Below are positions 1-8,134 of a stretch of 64,000 nucleotides of DNA, piece after piece (within the stretch, counting starts at the first letter, position 1; each line of letters starts with the position of its first letter). The notes beneath the pieces are model-generated. The model saw only the letters and a list, made by a program, of their open reading frames with translations. It had not been told where the DNA came from and did no database searches. Source of the stretch: Bacillus sp. FJAT-49736. GTDB taxonomy: Bacteria; Bacillota; Bacilli; Bacillales; Bacillaceae_C. Both the position numbers and the translations under genes were made by a program. Location: the NCBI RefSeq assembly GCF_018343615.1, contig NZ_JAGYPI010000003.1, positions 124,001 to 188,000 on the forward strand, given 5' to 3'.

Positions 1-1
1 C

Positions 2-1345
2 GAAAATAATATTTTGTATGTATCGCAGTCAAGTGATTTTATTACAGGATATTCTCCTGAGGAATTACTGCTCAAAGATCCATATACAATCGTTCATTAT
101 TATGATAGGAAGAAACTGATTAAGAACAGGAAAGAATTGATTGAAAATGGTGAAAGCCGCAGTACAACTTTCCGCTTACGAAAAAAGGATGGTACATATA
201 TTTGGGTGGAGTCTGTATGCAGACCATTAAAAGACCCGGCTACAAACAAGGTCCGTGAAGTAATAAGTGTATTAAAGGATATTACGGTTCAAAAAACTGC
301 TGAGGATGAAGCGAGACAAAGGGAAGAGATATACAGGAACCTGGTTGAAAATTCACCAGATGCAGCCTTACTTGCCGCAGGCAATGAAATTTTGTTCATT
401 AATGACACTGGAGTTCATTTACTTGGGGCTACTACAAAGGAAATAATTTTAGAAAAATCCCTGCTGGATATCATTCATCCTAACTTTCATTCCATTGCTA
501 CCGAACAAATGAATTCCAACGAAGACAAGACGGAGTTTATGGAATATAAGCTTGTTCGATTAGATGGAAGTGAAGTTGATGTAGAAATGAAAGGTATTTC
601 AACTGTCTATCAAAATCGGCCAGTGAGACATATAATTTTCCGCGATATAACGGAGAGAAAACAAACACAGGAGCTTCTATTAAACTCTGAAAAGTTGTCT
701 GTTGCAGGTCAATTAGCCGCGGGCATCGCCCATGAAGTTCGCAATCCGCTTACTGCGATTAAAGGTTTCCTTCAACTGCTACAATCGGAGCCTTTAACTC
801 ACTCAAACTATTTTGATATCATTGGATCGGAAATTGACCGGATTGAGCTAATCCTCTCAGAGCTATTAGTTCTAGCAAAGCCTCAAGACTTAAAATTTGA
901 AATGAAGAAATTGGTTGTCATTATAGAGCATGTAAAAGCTTTGATTGATACTCATGCTATTATGAAAAACATTGTAATTAACACATACTATGAATGTGAA
1001 GAGCTAATGATAAAATGTGACGAAAATCAATTAAAACAGGTATTTATCAATCTTTTGAAGAACTCCATAGAGGCAATGCCGGATGGCGGTACAGTAACGA
1101 TAGAAATGAAGAAGCACGGTCCGGATAAAGTAAAAATGTTATTTAAGGATACAGGCAACGGCATTCCAGAGCACTTGCTGAAAAAAATAGGTCAGCCATT
1201 CTTCACTACCAAGGAAAATGGCACTGGGCTTGGCTTTATGATTTCTAAGCAAATTATTGAAAACCATCAAGGAACGATCCATATTTGGAGTGATTCAAAA
1301 GGTACTATTATTGAAGTGATTCTTCCAATAAATCTATATGCGTAA
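2..1345 (+). CDS. PAS-domain sensor histidine kinase, 5' truncated by window edge
   Basis: The reading frame is open from the first codon of the window (base 2) and already inside a PAS domain, so the true start lies upstream; the TTG at 14 is not a credible start. Counting from base 14, a first PAS/PAC ends near residue 90, a second PAS spans about 107-215, and a HisKA domain carries the phospho-acceptor His240 in the motif AHEVRNPLTAIKGF. The HATPase_c domain shows the N box (NQLKQVFINLLKNSIEA), G1 (DTGNGIPE) and G2 (GTGLGF). There is no response regulator gene beside it. This architecture is typical of the Bacillus orphan kinases that feed the Spo0F-Spo0A phosphorelay (KinA/KinE type); that role is inference. 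Two similar kinases occur at 21375 and 62348. Confidence 0.93.
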   Translation, partial: ENNILYVSQSSDFITGYSPEELLLKDPYTIVHYYDRKKLIKNRKELIENGESRSTTFRLRKKDGTYIWVESVCRPLKDPATNKVREVISVLKDITVQKTAEDEARQREEIYRNLVENSPDAALLAAGNEILFINDTGVHLLGATTKEIILEKSLLDIIHPNFHSIATEQMNSNEDKTEFMEYKLVRLDGSEVDVEMKGISTVYQNRPVRHIIFRDITERKQTQELLLNSEKLSVAGQLAAGIAHEVRNPLTAIKGFLQLLQSEPLTHSNYFDIIGSEIDRIELILSELLVLAKPQDLKFEMKKLVVIIEHVKALIDTHAIMKNIVINTYYECEELMIKCDENQLKQVFINLLKNSIEAMPDGGTVTIEMKKHGPDKVKMLFKDTGNGIPEHLLKKIGQPFFTTKENGTGLGFMISKQIIENHQGTIHIWSDSKGTIIEVILPINLYA

Positions 1346-1350
1346 GTATG

Positions 1351-1385
1351 AACCCCTTTGAATGTTAGACAAAGGGGTTTTATTT
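1351..1385 (+). terminator. Rho-independent terminator after the PAS kinase
   Basis: A 10-bp stem (AACCCCTTTG with CAAAGGGGTT) and an 10-nt loop are followed by TTTATTTTATT. It lies 5 nt after the kinase stop codon. Confidence 0.85.
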
Positions 1386-1463
1386 TATTGATATATAAAG
1401 GGCTATTTTTAAGTATGACAAGATAAAGAAGAAGACCGTCTTTTGAACTTTTAAAAAATAATA

Positions 1464-1514
1464 TTGACAAATGATGGATAGCATCTCATCATATAACCAT
1501 AAGGTTATATGATG
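1464..1514 (+). promoter_or_regulatory. Promoter and palindromic operator of the arsR-type gene
   Basis: A consensus -35 (TTGACA, 1464-1469) is followed by a perfect 12-bp inverted repeat at 1487-1498 and 1503-1514 (CATCATATAACC, 4-nt spacer, GGTTATATGATG). The repeat covers the expected -10 and start-point region and ends 22 nt before the regulator's start codon. This is the normal place for an ArsR-family autorepressor site, so autoregulation is a reasonable inference. Confidence 0.7.
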
Positions 1515-1536
1515 TTGTGGAAGGGGAAAAACTCTT

Positions 1537-1845
1537 ATGACGGACATATACAGGGCATTAGCTGACCCTCATCGACGCAGAATATTGCAAATGCTATCAC
1601 AACACGAACGAACTCAATCAGATTTGGTTGCAGCCTTTCCGATTTCACAACCCGCAATAAAAAAGCACATTGCTATTCTAAAAGAGGAGGAGCTTATTGA
1701 AGAAAGAAGACAAGGGAAGTTTGTTTTTTACCGATTAAACGAAAAGGTATATCAATACCATTTTGAAAAGCTTAAGCATGAAATGGAACTTGTATTAGAC
1801 GATAAGCTAGGCAGACTTAAAAATTATTTAGAAAAAGGGGAATGA
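1537..1845 (+). CDS. ArsR-family transcriptional regulator
   Basis: A 102-residue winged helix-turn-helix protein. The N-terminus (ALADPHRRRILQML) and the recognition region (FPISQPAIKKHIAILKEEELI) are those of the ArsR/SmtB fold, followed by the wing (RQGKFVFYRLNEK). No metal-binding Cys-x-Cys motif is visible, so it is probably of the non-metal type that pairs with SRPBCC proteins. It overlaps or abuts the next gene and the two should be one operon. The RBS is GGAAGGGG about 10 nt before ATG. A perfect palindrome upstream is the probable operator. Confidence 0.9.
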   Translation: MTDIYRALADPHRRRILQMLSQHERTQSDLVAAFPISQPAIKKHIAILKEEELIEERRQGKFVFYRLNEKVYQYHFEKLKHEMELVLDDKLGRLKNYLEKGE

Positions 1846-1850
1846 TTACA

Positions 1851-2555
1851 ATGGAAAGGCAATCAACGGCAGTTAAACGTGAAATAATTATTCATGTATC
1901 GCCAGAAAAGGTTTGGAAGGCATTAACGATTCCAAGCGAACGGAACAAGTGGGAAACTAGGAATTGTAATCTTGAGTTAAAAAATGGTGCGGAAGCATTC
2001 TTTGATTATGGCTGGAATTCGACCTATAGTTGTAAGGTAAAAGAATTTATCGAGAATGAAAAGCTAGTATTTGAAGGCGAGGATAATCAATTAACAATAT
2101 GGACTCTAGAGAGTATGGGTAATAGTACAAAAGTTTCCATTGAATATACTGGACTTTGGATTGGAGATCTTGGTCATTATGAAATGGATAATATGGCCTT
2201 CGGCACATATCAACTTATGAGGAATTTAAAAAGTACCCTGGAAACTAGAGAAGATATACGGCCGACCTTCTGGAAAAGCTGGATTGGTGTCCTGCATACA
2301 ACGATACAAAAGGGCGAAATAAAAGGAACAGAAATTGTCCGTGTGAAGGAAGCAACACCTGCGTATGATGTATTGAAAATAGGAGATATAATTATAGCAG
2401 TGGATGGTCAGGCGGTTCACTCGCATGATGATTTTGAAATTTATGTAACTGAAAAGGGTTCTGGGGAGGTTGTGCATGTAAATATTTTAAGAAACAAAAG
2501 AGAAATCAAATACTCTATTAAAACGGTTCCTTTTGGAATGACTGGATTAATGTGA
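1851..2555 (+). CDS. SRPBCC (AHSA1/START-like) domain protein fused to a PDZ domain
   Basis: The N-terminal half (about residues 8-135) is an SRPBCC ligand-binding fold, seen in the start IIHVSPEKVWKALTIPSERN and the later LVFEGEDNQLTIWTLE segment. The C-terminal part (about 150-230) reads as a PDZ domain (ATPAYDVLKIGDIIIAVDGQ). ArsR genes are often followed by an AHSA1-type SRPBCC gene; the attached PDZ is less usual. ATG 1851 is preferred over ATG 1842 because the Shine-Dalgarno GGGGAA at 1837-1842 is 8 nt before it, whereas it would overlap the earlier start. No signal peptide or membrane segment is seen, so the protein is probably cytoplasmic. Its ligand is unknown. Confidence 0.8.
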   Translation: MERQSTAVKREIIIHVSPEKVWKALTIPSERNKWETRNCNLELKNGAEAFFDYGWNSTYSCKVKEFIENEKLVFEGEDNQLTIWTLESMGNSTKVSIEYTGLWIGDLGHYEMDNMAFGTYQLMRNLKSTLETREDIRPTFWKSWIGVLHTTIQKGEIKGTEIVRVKEATPAYDVLKIGDIIIAVDGQAVHSHDDFEIYVTEKGSGEVVHVNILRNKREIKYSIKTVPFGMTGLM

Positions 2556-2595
2556 TAAATAAACAAAATCATGAAGCTAAATAATTACAGCATAC

Positions 2596-2632
2596 TAAAA
2601 GCTTGGTCTTATTATAAAGCCAAGCTTTTAAA
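2596..2632. terminator. Bidirectional terminator between convergent genes
   Basis: An 11-bp stem TAAAAGCTTGG/CCAAGCTTTTA lies between the SRPBCC gene (+) and the DUF3231 gene (-). A-rich and T-rich flanks serve both strands. Confidence 0.75.
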
Positions 2633-2657
2633 GGTTATTAAGCGTATGATGTTTTTA

Positions 2658-3659
2658 TTATTCCGCAAGTTTTTTTCGATTTGGAGCATGGGGTGGTTCC
2701 TCAAACCATTTTCTATCAATTAGCAGGTCCATTCCTTTTTTTCCATACTGCATAATTTCAATTATAAGTTTCGAGTACTCCATTGTTAAATCAAACCTTG
2801 CTGTAGCGGACAATGCGTGTCCCAAGAAAGTTAGCGACGTCGAGTTTAAAATAGTAACTAAATTTAATATTAATTTCTCTGAAAATGGAGAAATTGTGGA
2901 TGTTGATATTTCTGTATTAACCATACTTACTTGAGGTAAGTCTTCTTTCATTAGAATATTGTTCAAAAATACGATTTGCTTTTTTGTCAGCTCTTTTCCC
3001 TTTATTAAATACTTTTTAATCTCTTCATCCTTTACGATTTGGATGAATCCAGTAAGTAAAATTAATCCGAAATAATTTCGCTCAATTGTAAAGAAAATTT
3101 CCGTAAGTTCTAAAACGTTTAAGGGTCTCTCGGATTCGAAAAATTTGGATAAAAAAGGTTCTCTTTGTGTTAAAAACTCAACGTGATCCGGATATGGAAT
3201 AAATGCAGGACGGTCATAAGTTCCCATATGAATACTCAAACGAATTGCTTTGTCAAACAGCTCATATGAACTATTTAAGCAATTAGAAAAGAACATACGA
3301 ACATCTTCACGTGCCATTCCTGTTACCCTCCAAGCGAAGCTGTCCACCGATAAACTACTCATACTATACACAAAGCTTAATGGAAAATAATTCAAAAACA
3401 AATTGGGTGCAGATAAATCTAAATCATCATCAGTGAATCCAGTAGGAATGGGAAATTTCTCTTTAGTAAATATGTCTCGGATCTCCTTCAATCTCGATTC
3501 GGATAAATTCAATGAGTCCGATACTATAGATTTTATATCCCCTTCATCTAAGTATTTTAGCATATGCTTAGACATACAAATGGACATAGATTCACTAATA
3601 TATGTAGACCATAACCCGCCTATTTCGGGAGCAGTTAAACCAACCATATGGTCACTCAT
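2658..3659 (-). CDS. DUF3231 family protein (two-domain)
   Basis: A 333-residue protein made of two helical repeats, each beginning with a segment such as LTAPEIGGLWSTYISESM and HVEFLTQREPFL. This is the arrangement of the Bacillus DUF3231 family, thought to adopt a ferritin-like fold. Neither a signal peptide nor a membrane helix is evident. The start is fixed by a full AAGGAGG about 8 nt upstream on the minus strand. A single-domain relative lies at 4923-5471 with an exporter gene in between. The function is unknown; family members are common in spore formers, and a spore role would be inference. Confidence 0.85.
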   Translation of the reverse strand: MSDHMVGLTAPEIGGLWSTYISESMSICMSKHMLKYLDEGDIKSIVSDSLNLSESRLKEIRDIFTKEKFPIPTGFTDDDLDLSAPNLFLNYFPLSFVYSMSSLSVDSFAWRVTGMAREDVRMFFSNCLNSSYELFDKAIRLSIHMGTYDRPAFIPYPDHVEFLTQREPFLSKFFESERPLNVLELTEIFFTIERNYFGLILLTGFIQIVKDEEIKKYLIKGKELTKKQIVFLNNILMKEDLPQVSMVNTEISTSTISPFSEKLILNLVTILNSTSLTFLGHALSATARFDLTMEYSKLIIEIMQYGKKGMDLLIDRKWFEEPPHAPNRKKLAE

Positions 3660-3757
3660 ATTTTCAGCCTCCTTAATTTAAAATTACTATTCCCGCATTT
3701 TAAACAATCTATGTAAAGGAAAAAACAGAGCTAATGGGTAAAAAGTACAAAATAAAA

Positions 3758-3783
3758 CCACCGTTTTGAAAAAATAACGGTGG
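3758..3783 (-). terminator. Terminator after the EmrE-type exporter
   Basis: Stem CCACCGTT/AACGGTGG with a 10-nt A-rich loop. Read on the minus strand it is followed by TTTTATTTT, so it ends the exporter transcript. Confidence 0.8.
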
Positions 3784-3808
3784 TAAAGTTTTATCCATTA
3801 TACTTATT

Positions 3809-4789
3809 CTAATTTCCTGCAGAATAAATATTTTCTGACAAGCTATTTCTACGTGTAATCTGTGCCACATAACTATGCAATATCATGCCGATAATCACTA
3901 CAACCATACCTATCCATGACATAATGGATGGATTTGGAATTGACAAGAAAAGGAGTTCGCCAATTAAGGTAAAAAGCACTTCCATAGATTGTGTAGCTTC
4001 TACAGAAGCAAGCTTTTGCATATTCCCTCGAACTAGATCGGTAGCTTTGAAAAACAATACGGTGGCGAATACTCCCGAACAAAGAGCAACCAATCCTGAT
4101 TGCAGGGTTTGACTAGGGCTTGGCAAACCATCTGTGAAAAGGCCGTATATAGATAATACAAACCAGAGAGGAAGGCTTGCTAATGTCATACCTAACACCC
4201 GTTGGTAGGCATCTAAACGGCCCATGCAAATATCCATCATTTTTCGATTACCTAGTGGGTAGGCAACGGATGCAATTAAGACGGGAAGGACTCCGAAAAG
4301 CACATTTTTCAACGATACATGCTTGGAGTGTTCAACCTGCATCAAAATGATCCCTAATAAAATGATGAGAGACATAAACAAACCATGAAATGGGATTTTG
4401 CCCCGCACCTTTATTGGCCCTTTAATAGTCTGTACTGTTTCAAAAAAGAGCGGCGTAAGAAGTGCTCCTGAAATGATAGTGATTTGCCAGGTTCCTGCAA
4501 TTAGCCAGCCTGGTGAATAGGCAGCTGCAAAACATAGAGGTCCATAAAATAGTCCGAATCCTACAAAACTCCATAGCAGCCAGCTTCCAGGGCGTGTAAA
4601 AATCTCTTTAAAAAGAGCTCGAAGATTTCCCCGCAGCATTACAATACATAATAAAAATGGCACCATAAAAATATATCGGAGCGAAGCACTCCAAATCCAG
4701 CTTCCTCCGGATAAGTCCATCGCTTGATTTAATATAAAGGTAAATGCAAAAAAGAAAGCAGCACAAATACCAAGAATAATTGGCCGCAA
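3809..4789 (-). CDS. EmrE-like multidrug efflux transporter (DMT superfamily)
   Basis: A 326-residue membrane protein with about ten hydrophobic helices, starting RPIILGICAAFFFAFTF. The length and spacing suit the ten-helix drug/metabolite transporter group annotated as putative multidrug resistance efflux transporter in Bacillus. The frame opens at a GTG (4825) without a ribosome binding site, but an internal GGGGGTGG sits 4-7 nt before a TTG at 4789-4787, so I place the start there. Substrates cannot be deduced. It stands alone between two DUF3231 genes on the same strand, with its own terminator. Confidence 0.8.
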   Translation of the reverse strand: MRPIILGICAAFFFAFTFILNQAMDLSGGSWIWSASLRYIFMVPFLLCIVMLRGNLRALFKEIFTRPGSWLLWSFVGFGLFYGPLCFAAAYSPGWLIAGTWQITIISGALLTPLFFETVQTIKGPIKVRGKIPFHGLFMSLIILLGIILMQVEHSKHVSLKNVLFGVLPVLIASVAYPLGNRKMMDICMGRLDAYQRVLGMTLASLPLWFVLSIYGLFTDGLPSPSQTLQSGLVALCSGVFATVLFFKATDLVRGNMQKLASVEATQSMEVLFTLIGELLFLSIPNPSIMSWIGMVVVIIGMILHSYVAQITRRNSLSENIYSAGN

Positions 4790-4904
4790 GTTTCCACCCC
4801 CTCTTAGCTTTTTTAAGTAATGCACAGTAGTAACAATAATATTATATAAATATAGCTTAATCTAGTTTATCATTCAATAACATTTTCAGAATATTTACTC
4901 TAGT

Positions 4905-4940
4905 GAATGAAAAGAAGCTCCCCTAATAAATGGGAGCTCC
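4905..4940 (-). terminator. Terminator of the short DUF3231 gene
   Basis: Stem GAAGCTCCC (4914-4922) with GGGAGCTCC (4932-4940); on the minus strand it is followed by TTCTTTTC. The stop codon lies in the loop, so the stem overlaps the end of the coding region. Confidence 0.75.
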
Positions 4941-5471
4941 TGGCGGGTAATAATAGGGAGGAACTTTTATCCACCCTCTTTTTCTCATTAATGTTTTGAA
5001 AGAGGCACCGTACTTTAATATTTCATATTGAATTTTTAATAAAAGCTCACATACATCGCTTCTGACCGCCATTGCCAATGTTTGTCCGAGCAATGTAATT
5101 TGCGCCGCAACCTTTACAGATACTAAGTTTGCCAGTTCCTCGTCGGTATGCTTGACACCAAGTGGGATAGAGTTTGGGTCGGATTTTGGCTTTTCTTCAG
5201 ATGTTTCCGGTAAAGGTACGCCTTCTTTTTTAAAAAAAGCACGTAATTGTTGAGCAATATCTTTTGATGATTGCTCCCCATTAATGAAAGCATGGATTAA
5301 ATCTGCGTCTGTTGTTGTGTTTAAGCCAATCTGATAAATGCAGATCCCCTCTTCAATCATCGTTAATAAAACCCAGAGATTCGTCACTTCACCAACATGG
5401 AGGGGATTTTTATTTTCCCGATCGATAAGAGTTTGAAAATGGTTTAGGGCAGATTCGAAAAGATTGGTCAT
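4923..5471 (-). CDS. DUF3231 family protein (single domain)
   Basis: A 182-residue helical protein. The C-terminal half matches the DUF3231 pattern (AAQITLLGQTLAMAVRSDVC, then LLKIQYEILKYGA and GWIKVPPYYYPPGAPIY). It is about half the size of the two-domain relative at 2658. A poorly ordered, Glu/Pro/Ser-rich linker (about residues 90-110) separates two helical bundles. The RBS on the minus strand is AAGGAGG before ATG. Function unknown. Confidence 0.8.
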   Translation of the reverse strand: MTNLFESALNHFQTLIDRENKNPLHVGEVTNLWVLLTMIEEGICIYQIGLNTTTDADLIHAFINGEQSSKDIAQQLRAFFKKEGVPLPETSEEKPKSDPNSIPLGVKHTDEELANLVSVKVAAQITLLGQTLAMAVRSDVCELLLKIQYEILKYGASFKTLMRKRGWIKVPPYYYPPGAPIY

Positions 5472-5572
5472 AGAACATTAGCCTCCTTGTTAGAAAGTAT
5501 TTTCTTCCGGACTGCGATTATACATCTTTTTATACCATTAATTATGTGATTCTCTATGTAAAAAATTCTCTC

Positions 5573-5620
5573 TTGATTTTTGTAGTTTTATGAGGTTACT
5601 ATCGTAGTAGTAACTTTTTT
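5573..5620 (+). promoter_or_regulatory. Promoter and inverted repeat of the MFS exporter
   Basis: A -35-like TTGATT (5573-5578) and a -10-like TACTAT (5597-5602) are 18 nt apart. An inverted repeat GTTACTA (5595-5601) / TAGTAAC (5608-5614) overlaps the -10, as a repressor site would. A T6 run follows directly, so a short terminator-like hairpin is the alternative reading. Confidence 0.5.
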
Positions 5621-5643
5621 ACAGAGAGAATGGAGGTACTTAA

Positions 5644-6810
5644 TTGAATTTTCGTGTATATATATTAGCCGTAGTTTCATTTGTTGTTGGAATGGCAGAG
5701 CTTATTGTAGGGGGGATATTGGATATCATCTCTAATGGTCTTACTATTTCTATCGGGAAAGCCGGGGAACTAATAACGGTATATTCGCTTGTTTTTGCCA
5801 TTGCCAGTCCGGTACTGTTGACTTTAACAGCACGCATTGAACGGAAAAAATTATGTTTAAGTGCCTTAGTTATATTCTTTTTTGGAAATATGATTGCTTT
5901 TTTAAGTCCCAATTATTCGATGCTCTTCCTATCAAGAATCATTTCCGCTGCCAGTGGTTCCCTTTTAGTGGTTCTATGTGTAACAATCGCTTCTAGCATT
6001 GTGAAAAAAGAATTGCGTGCAAGAGCGATAGGGATCATTTTTATGGGCGTTAGTGGATCTTTAGTTTTGGGAGTGCCTGTAGGACTTGTTATCGGAAATC
6101 ATTTAGGCTGGAGGTCGCCATTTTTATTTATAGCGGTTCTGACACTGGTATCGATGCTTGGAGTTGCTATGTTTTTATCTAAAATTGCTCCAAGGCCAGT
6201 TATGCCTTTACGCCAACAATTCCAAACTTTAAAACATCCGAAAATATTGTTCGCACAACTAACTTCCTTGTTGTTCCTTACGGGGCACTTAACTCTATAT
6301 GCTTATCTTACTCCGTTTTTAAAAACCGTTTTACATTTAGATGCAACATGGATCAGCATTTTCTATTTTATCTTCGGAGTTTCCGCTGTTTTCGGTGGAG
6401 GGGTTGGTGGCTGGATGGCGGATAGATGGGGATCGAAGAAAAGTATATTGTCCATTATCGCCATATTTTCTATTGTCCTATTTATCCTTCCAAAAGTGAC
6501 ATTTTCAGTTGTTCTTTTTGTCATTATGATGATGATTTGGAGTATGTTAAGCTGGGCCATTACACCTGCACAGCAAAATTATTTAATTGAATCGGCACCT
6601 GGAACATCTGATATACAACAAAGCATAAATAATTCAGCTCTGCATTTTGGAATAGCGATTGGCTCTGTTCTTGGAGGAATGGTTATTAATGAATATTCAG
6701 TTGAATACAATGCTTCCTTTGGTGGATTGTTTGTTGTACTGGCGTTGATTTGTGCAGTAATTTCTATTACTAGAAGGGTTAATGTCAGCAATGAAAATCA
6801 TAAAGCTTAA
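5644..6810 (+). CDS. MFS transporter (AraJ-like drug/sugar exporter)
   Basis: A 388-residue protein with 12 predicted membrane helices. Helix 1 is FRVYILAVVSFVVGMAELIV, and the helix 2-3 loop has the MFS pattern ending RIERKKL. The short cytoplasmic loop around residue 255 (GGWMADRWGSKKS) is the second copy of the MFS A motif. It belongs to the 12-TM DHA1/AraJ-like exporters; the substrate is unknown. The start is TTG, supported by GGAGG at 5632-5636 at a good spacing. A possible operator overlaps its promoter. It is monocistronic with a strong terminator. Confidence 0.88.
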   Translation: MNFRVYILAVVSFVVGMAELIVGGILDIISNGLTISIGKAGELITVYSLVFAIASPVLLTLTARIERKKLCLSALVIFFFGNMIAFLSPNYSMLFLSRIISAASGSLLVVLCVTIASSIVKKELRARAIGIIFMGVSGSLVLGVPVGLVIGNHLGWRSPFLFIAVLTLVSMLGVAMFLSKIAPRPVMPLRQQFQTLKHPKILFAQLTSLLFLTGHLTLYAYLTPFLKTVLHLDATWISIFYFIFGVSAVFGGGVGGWMADRWGSKKSILSIIAIFSIVLFILPKVTFSVVLFVIMMMIWSMLSWAITPAQQNYLIESAPGTSDIQQSINNSALHFGIAIGSVLGGMVINEYSVEYNASFGGLFVVLALICAVISITRRVNVSNENHKA

Positions 6811-6825
6811 TGATAGAATGAAGCA

Positions 6826-6858
6826 AAAAGGCAGAGGTAGTATCCTCTGCCTTTTCTA
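6826..6858 (+). terminator. Terminator of the MFS gene
   Basis: A 12-bp stem AAAAGGCAGAGG (6826-6837) / CCTCTGCCTTTT (6844-6855) with a 6-nt loop and T-rich 3' side. Confidence 0.85.
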
Positions 6859-6882
6859 TTTGGCAACAAGTTATTCTCGAAC

Positions 6883-6959
6883 AGGACCGAGGATCCGTTA
6901 TCGTGGCAAAAATCAGATGTTTTCAAGAGAATTTTATGAAATAACGGAACCTGTATCCT
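6883..6959. repeat. Dispersed inverted-repeat element, copy 1
   Basis: Two 19-nt arms, AGGACCGAGGATCCGTTAT (6883-6901) and ATAACGGAACCTGTATCCT (6941-6959), are inverted copies of each other at 15 of 19 positions and flank 39 nt. The same arm sequence occurs at 32785-32911. Intergenic, between a terminator and the 3' end of the TrmB-type gene. Confidence 0.65.
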
Positions 6960-7054
6960 CCAAAAAATGTGAACTATGATAATATAAGAATCCTTTTTCT
7001 TTCAATTGCAAGCGGATCGTCAATATTACCTAAATAAAAGTAAAAAAGACTTTG

Positions 7055-7813
7055 CTAATACCGAAGCCTCATCAACAAACCTTTGATTTCTTCATCCTGC
7101 ATTAATGTTTCTTCATATTTTTTGGTTATTTTGGCAAGAGCAACGTCATGATAAAAAAACTCTGCAAAAAATTTAACCAATGGTTTGGATTTGGTTGTAA
7201 TGGCTTGCCATGCATCTTCCTCAACACCTGCAAACAGGATTTCTTCCTCATCAATAATAAACAGACGGTTTTTCTCCAACATACGATGTTCTTCATTGGG
7301 AGACAGAACAAAAAGGGAAGATAAAGGGGCATCCACATTTCCAACTACTAATGCTTCTACCTTTACACCAGATTGTTCCTTCTCTAACAATATTGGTAAA
7401 TATTCATGGAAATCTTCCTGCCAAACGGATATACGGATGGATTGTTCGGCGTTCTGTAGCAGTTTCTTACATTGTGCAAGGATCGATGAATTTACCTTTA
7501 GACTCCAAACTCTATCATCTGTTAACTTTTTTTGATATGTGTGTCTCTTTAATTGTTCTAAATCTTGTTGGAACTCTCTAGTCAGCATCTCAATAACAGT
7601 ATTTAATGGTAAAGCAGTATAAAGCTTTTTCTTTTCAGAAATAGAGTCCAATACCATTCCTTTTTCAATCATTCTCGTAAGTACCTCATATACCTTTGCC
7701 TTCGGTACGCCTGAATATTTTACAATTAAGGTAGCATCAAGCGGCTCGTTGCTAGCAGAAAGAACCTCATATACTTTACTTTCATATTGTGAAAATCCAA
7801 ATTTTTGAAGCAT
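7055..7813 (-). CDS. TrmB-type transcriptional regulator
   Basis: A 252-residue protein. Residues 1-70 form the TrmB winged helix (FGFSQYESKVYEVLSASNEP, then SGVPKAKVYEVLTRMIEKGM). Residues about 105-245 are the C-terminal ligand-type domain seen in Bacillus TrmB relatives, with a phospholipase-D-like fold start (QSIRISVWQEDFHEYL). Archaeal TrmB senses sugars; bacterial members are mostly uncharacterised. The start ATG has GAGGT upstream on the minus strand. No target is apparent; the neighbouring MFS gene is convergent rather than divergent, so a link to it is weak. Confidence 0.85.
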   Translation of the reverse strand: MLQKFGFSQYESKVYEVLSASNEPLDATLIVKYSGVPKAKVYEVLTRMIEKGMVLDSISEKKKLYTALPLNTVIEMLTREFQQDLEQLKRHTYQKKLTDDRVWSLKVNSSILAQCKKLLQNAEQSIRISVWQEDFHEYLPILLEKEQSGVKVEALVVGNVDAPLSSLFVLSPNEEHRMLEKNRLFIIDEEEILFAGVEEDAWQAITTKSKPLVKFFAEFFYHDVALAKITKKYEETLMQDEEIKGLLMRLRY

Positions 7814-8134
7814 TTTCCCGACCTCTTACTTTGTATTTATTAATGGCTCTTTTCTTAAACTATGTTGATTAGTATAGGAAAAAATCATGTATATGTGTTA
7901 GGAATCATCGCATTAAGAAAAGATGGCCCAAATGCATAAAGATTTCAATCATCAACTAGAAGCGACAATCTTTATGAAAAAGTGCCTATTAAAAATAATC
8001 ATATTGGATTACTTATTATTTGTAAAACGAATATCTATTTGTCTTCCTTTATAATTGGTTCGATAGGATATTTTTTCTAATATTTCTGTGAACAAATGAA
8101 CATAGTAATAAATAAAAGAAAGTAGTGATGGTCT
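7814..8134. other. Intergenic region, divergent promoters
   Basis: 321 nt between the divergent TrmB-type gene and the first CBO0543-like gene. It is AT-rich. I see no open frame with a ribosome binding site, repeat or strong hairpin, only room for two promoters. Confidence 0.5.
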
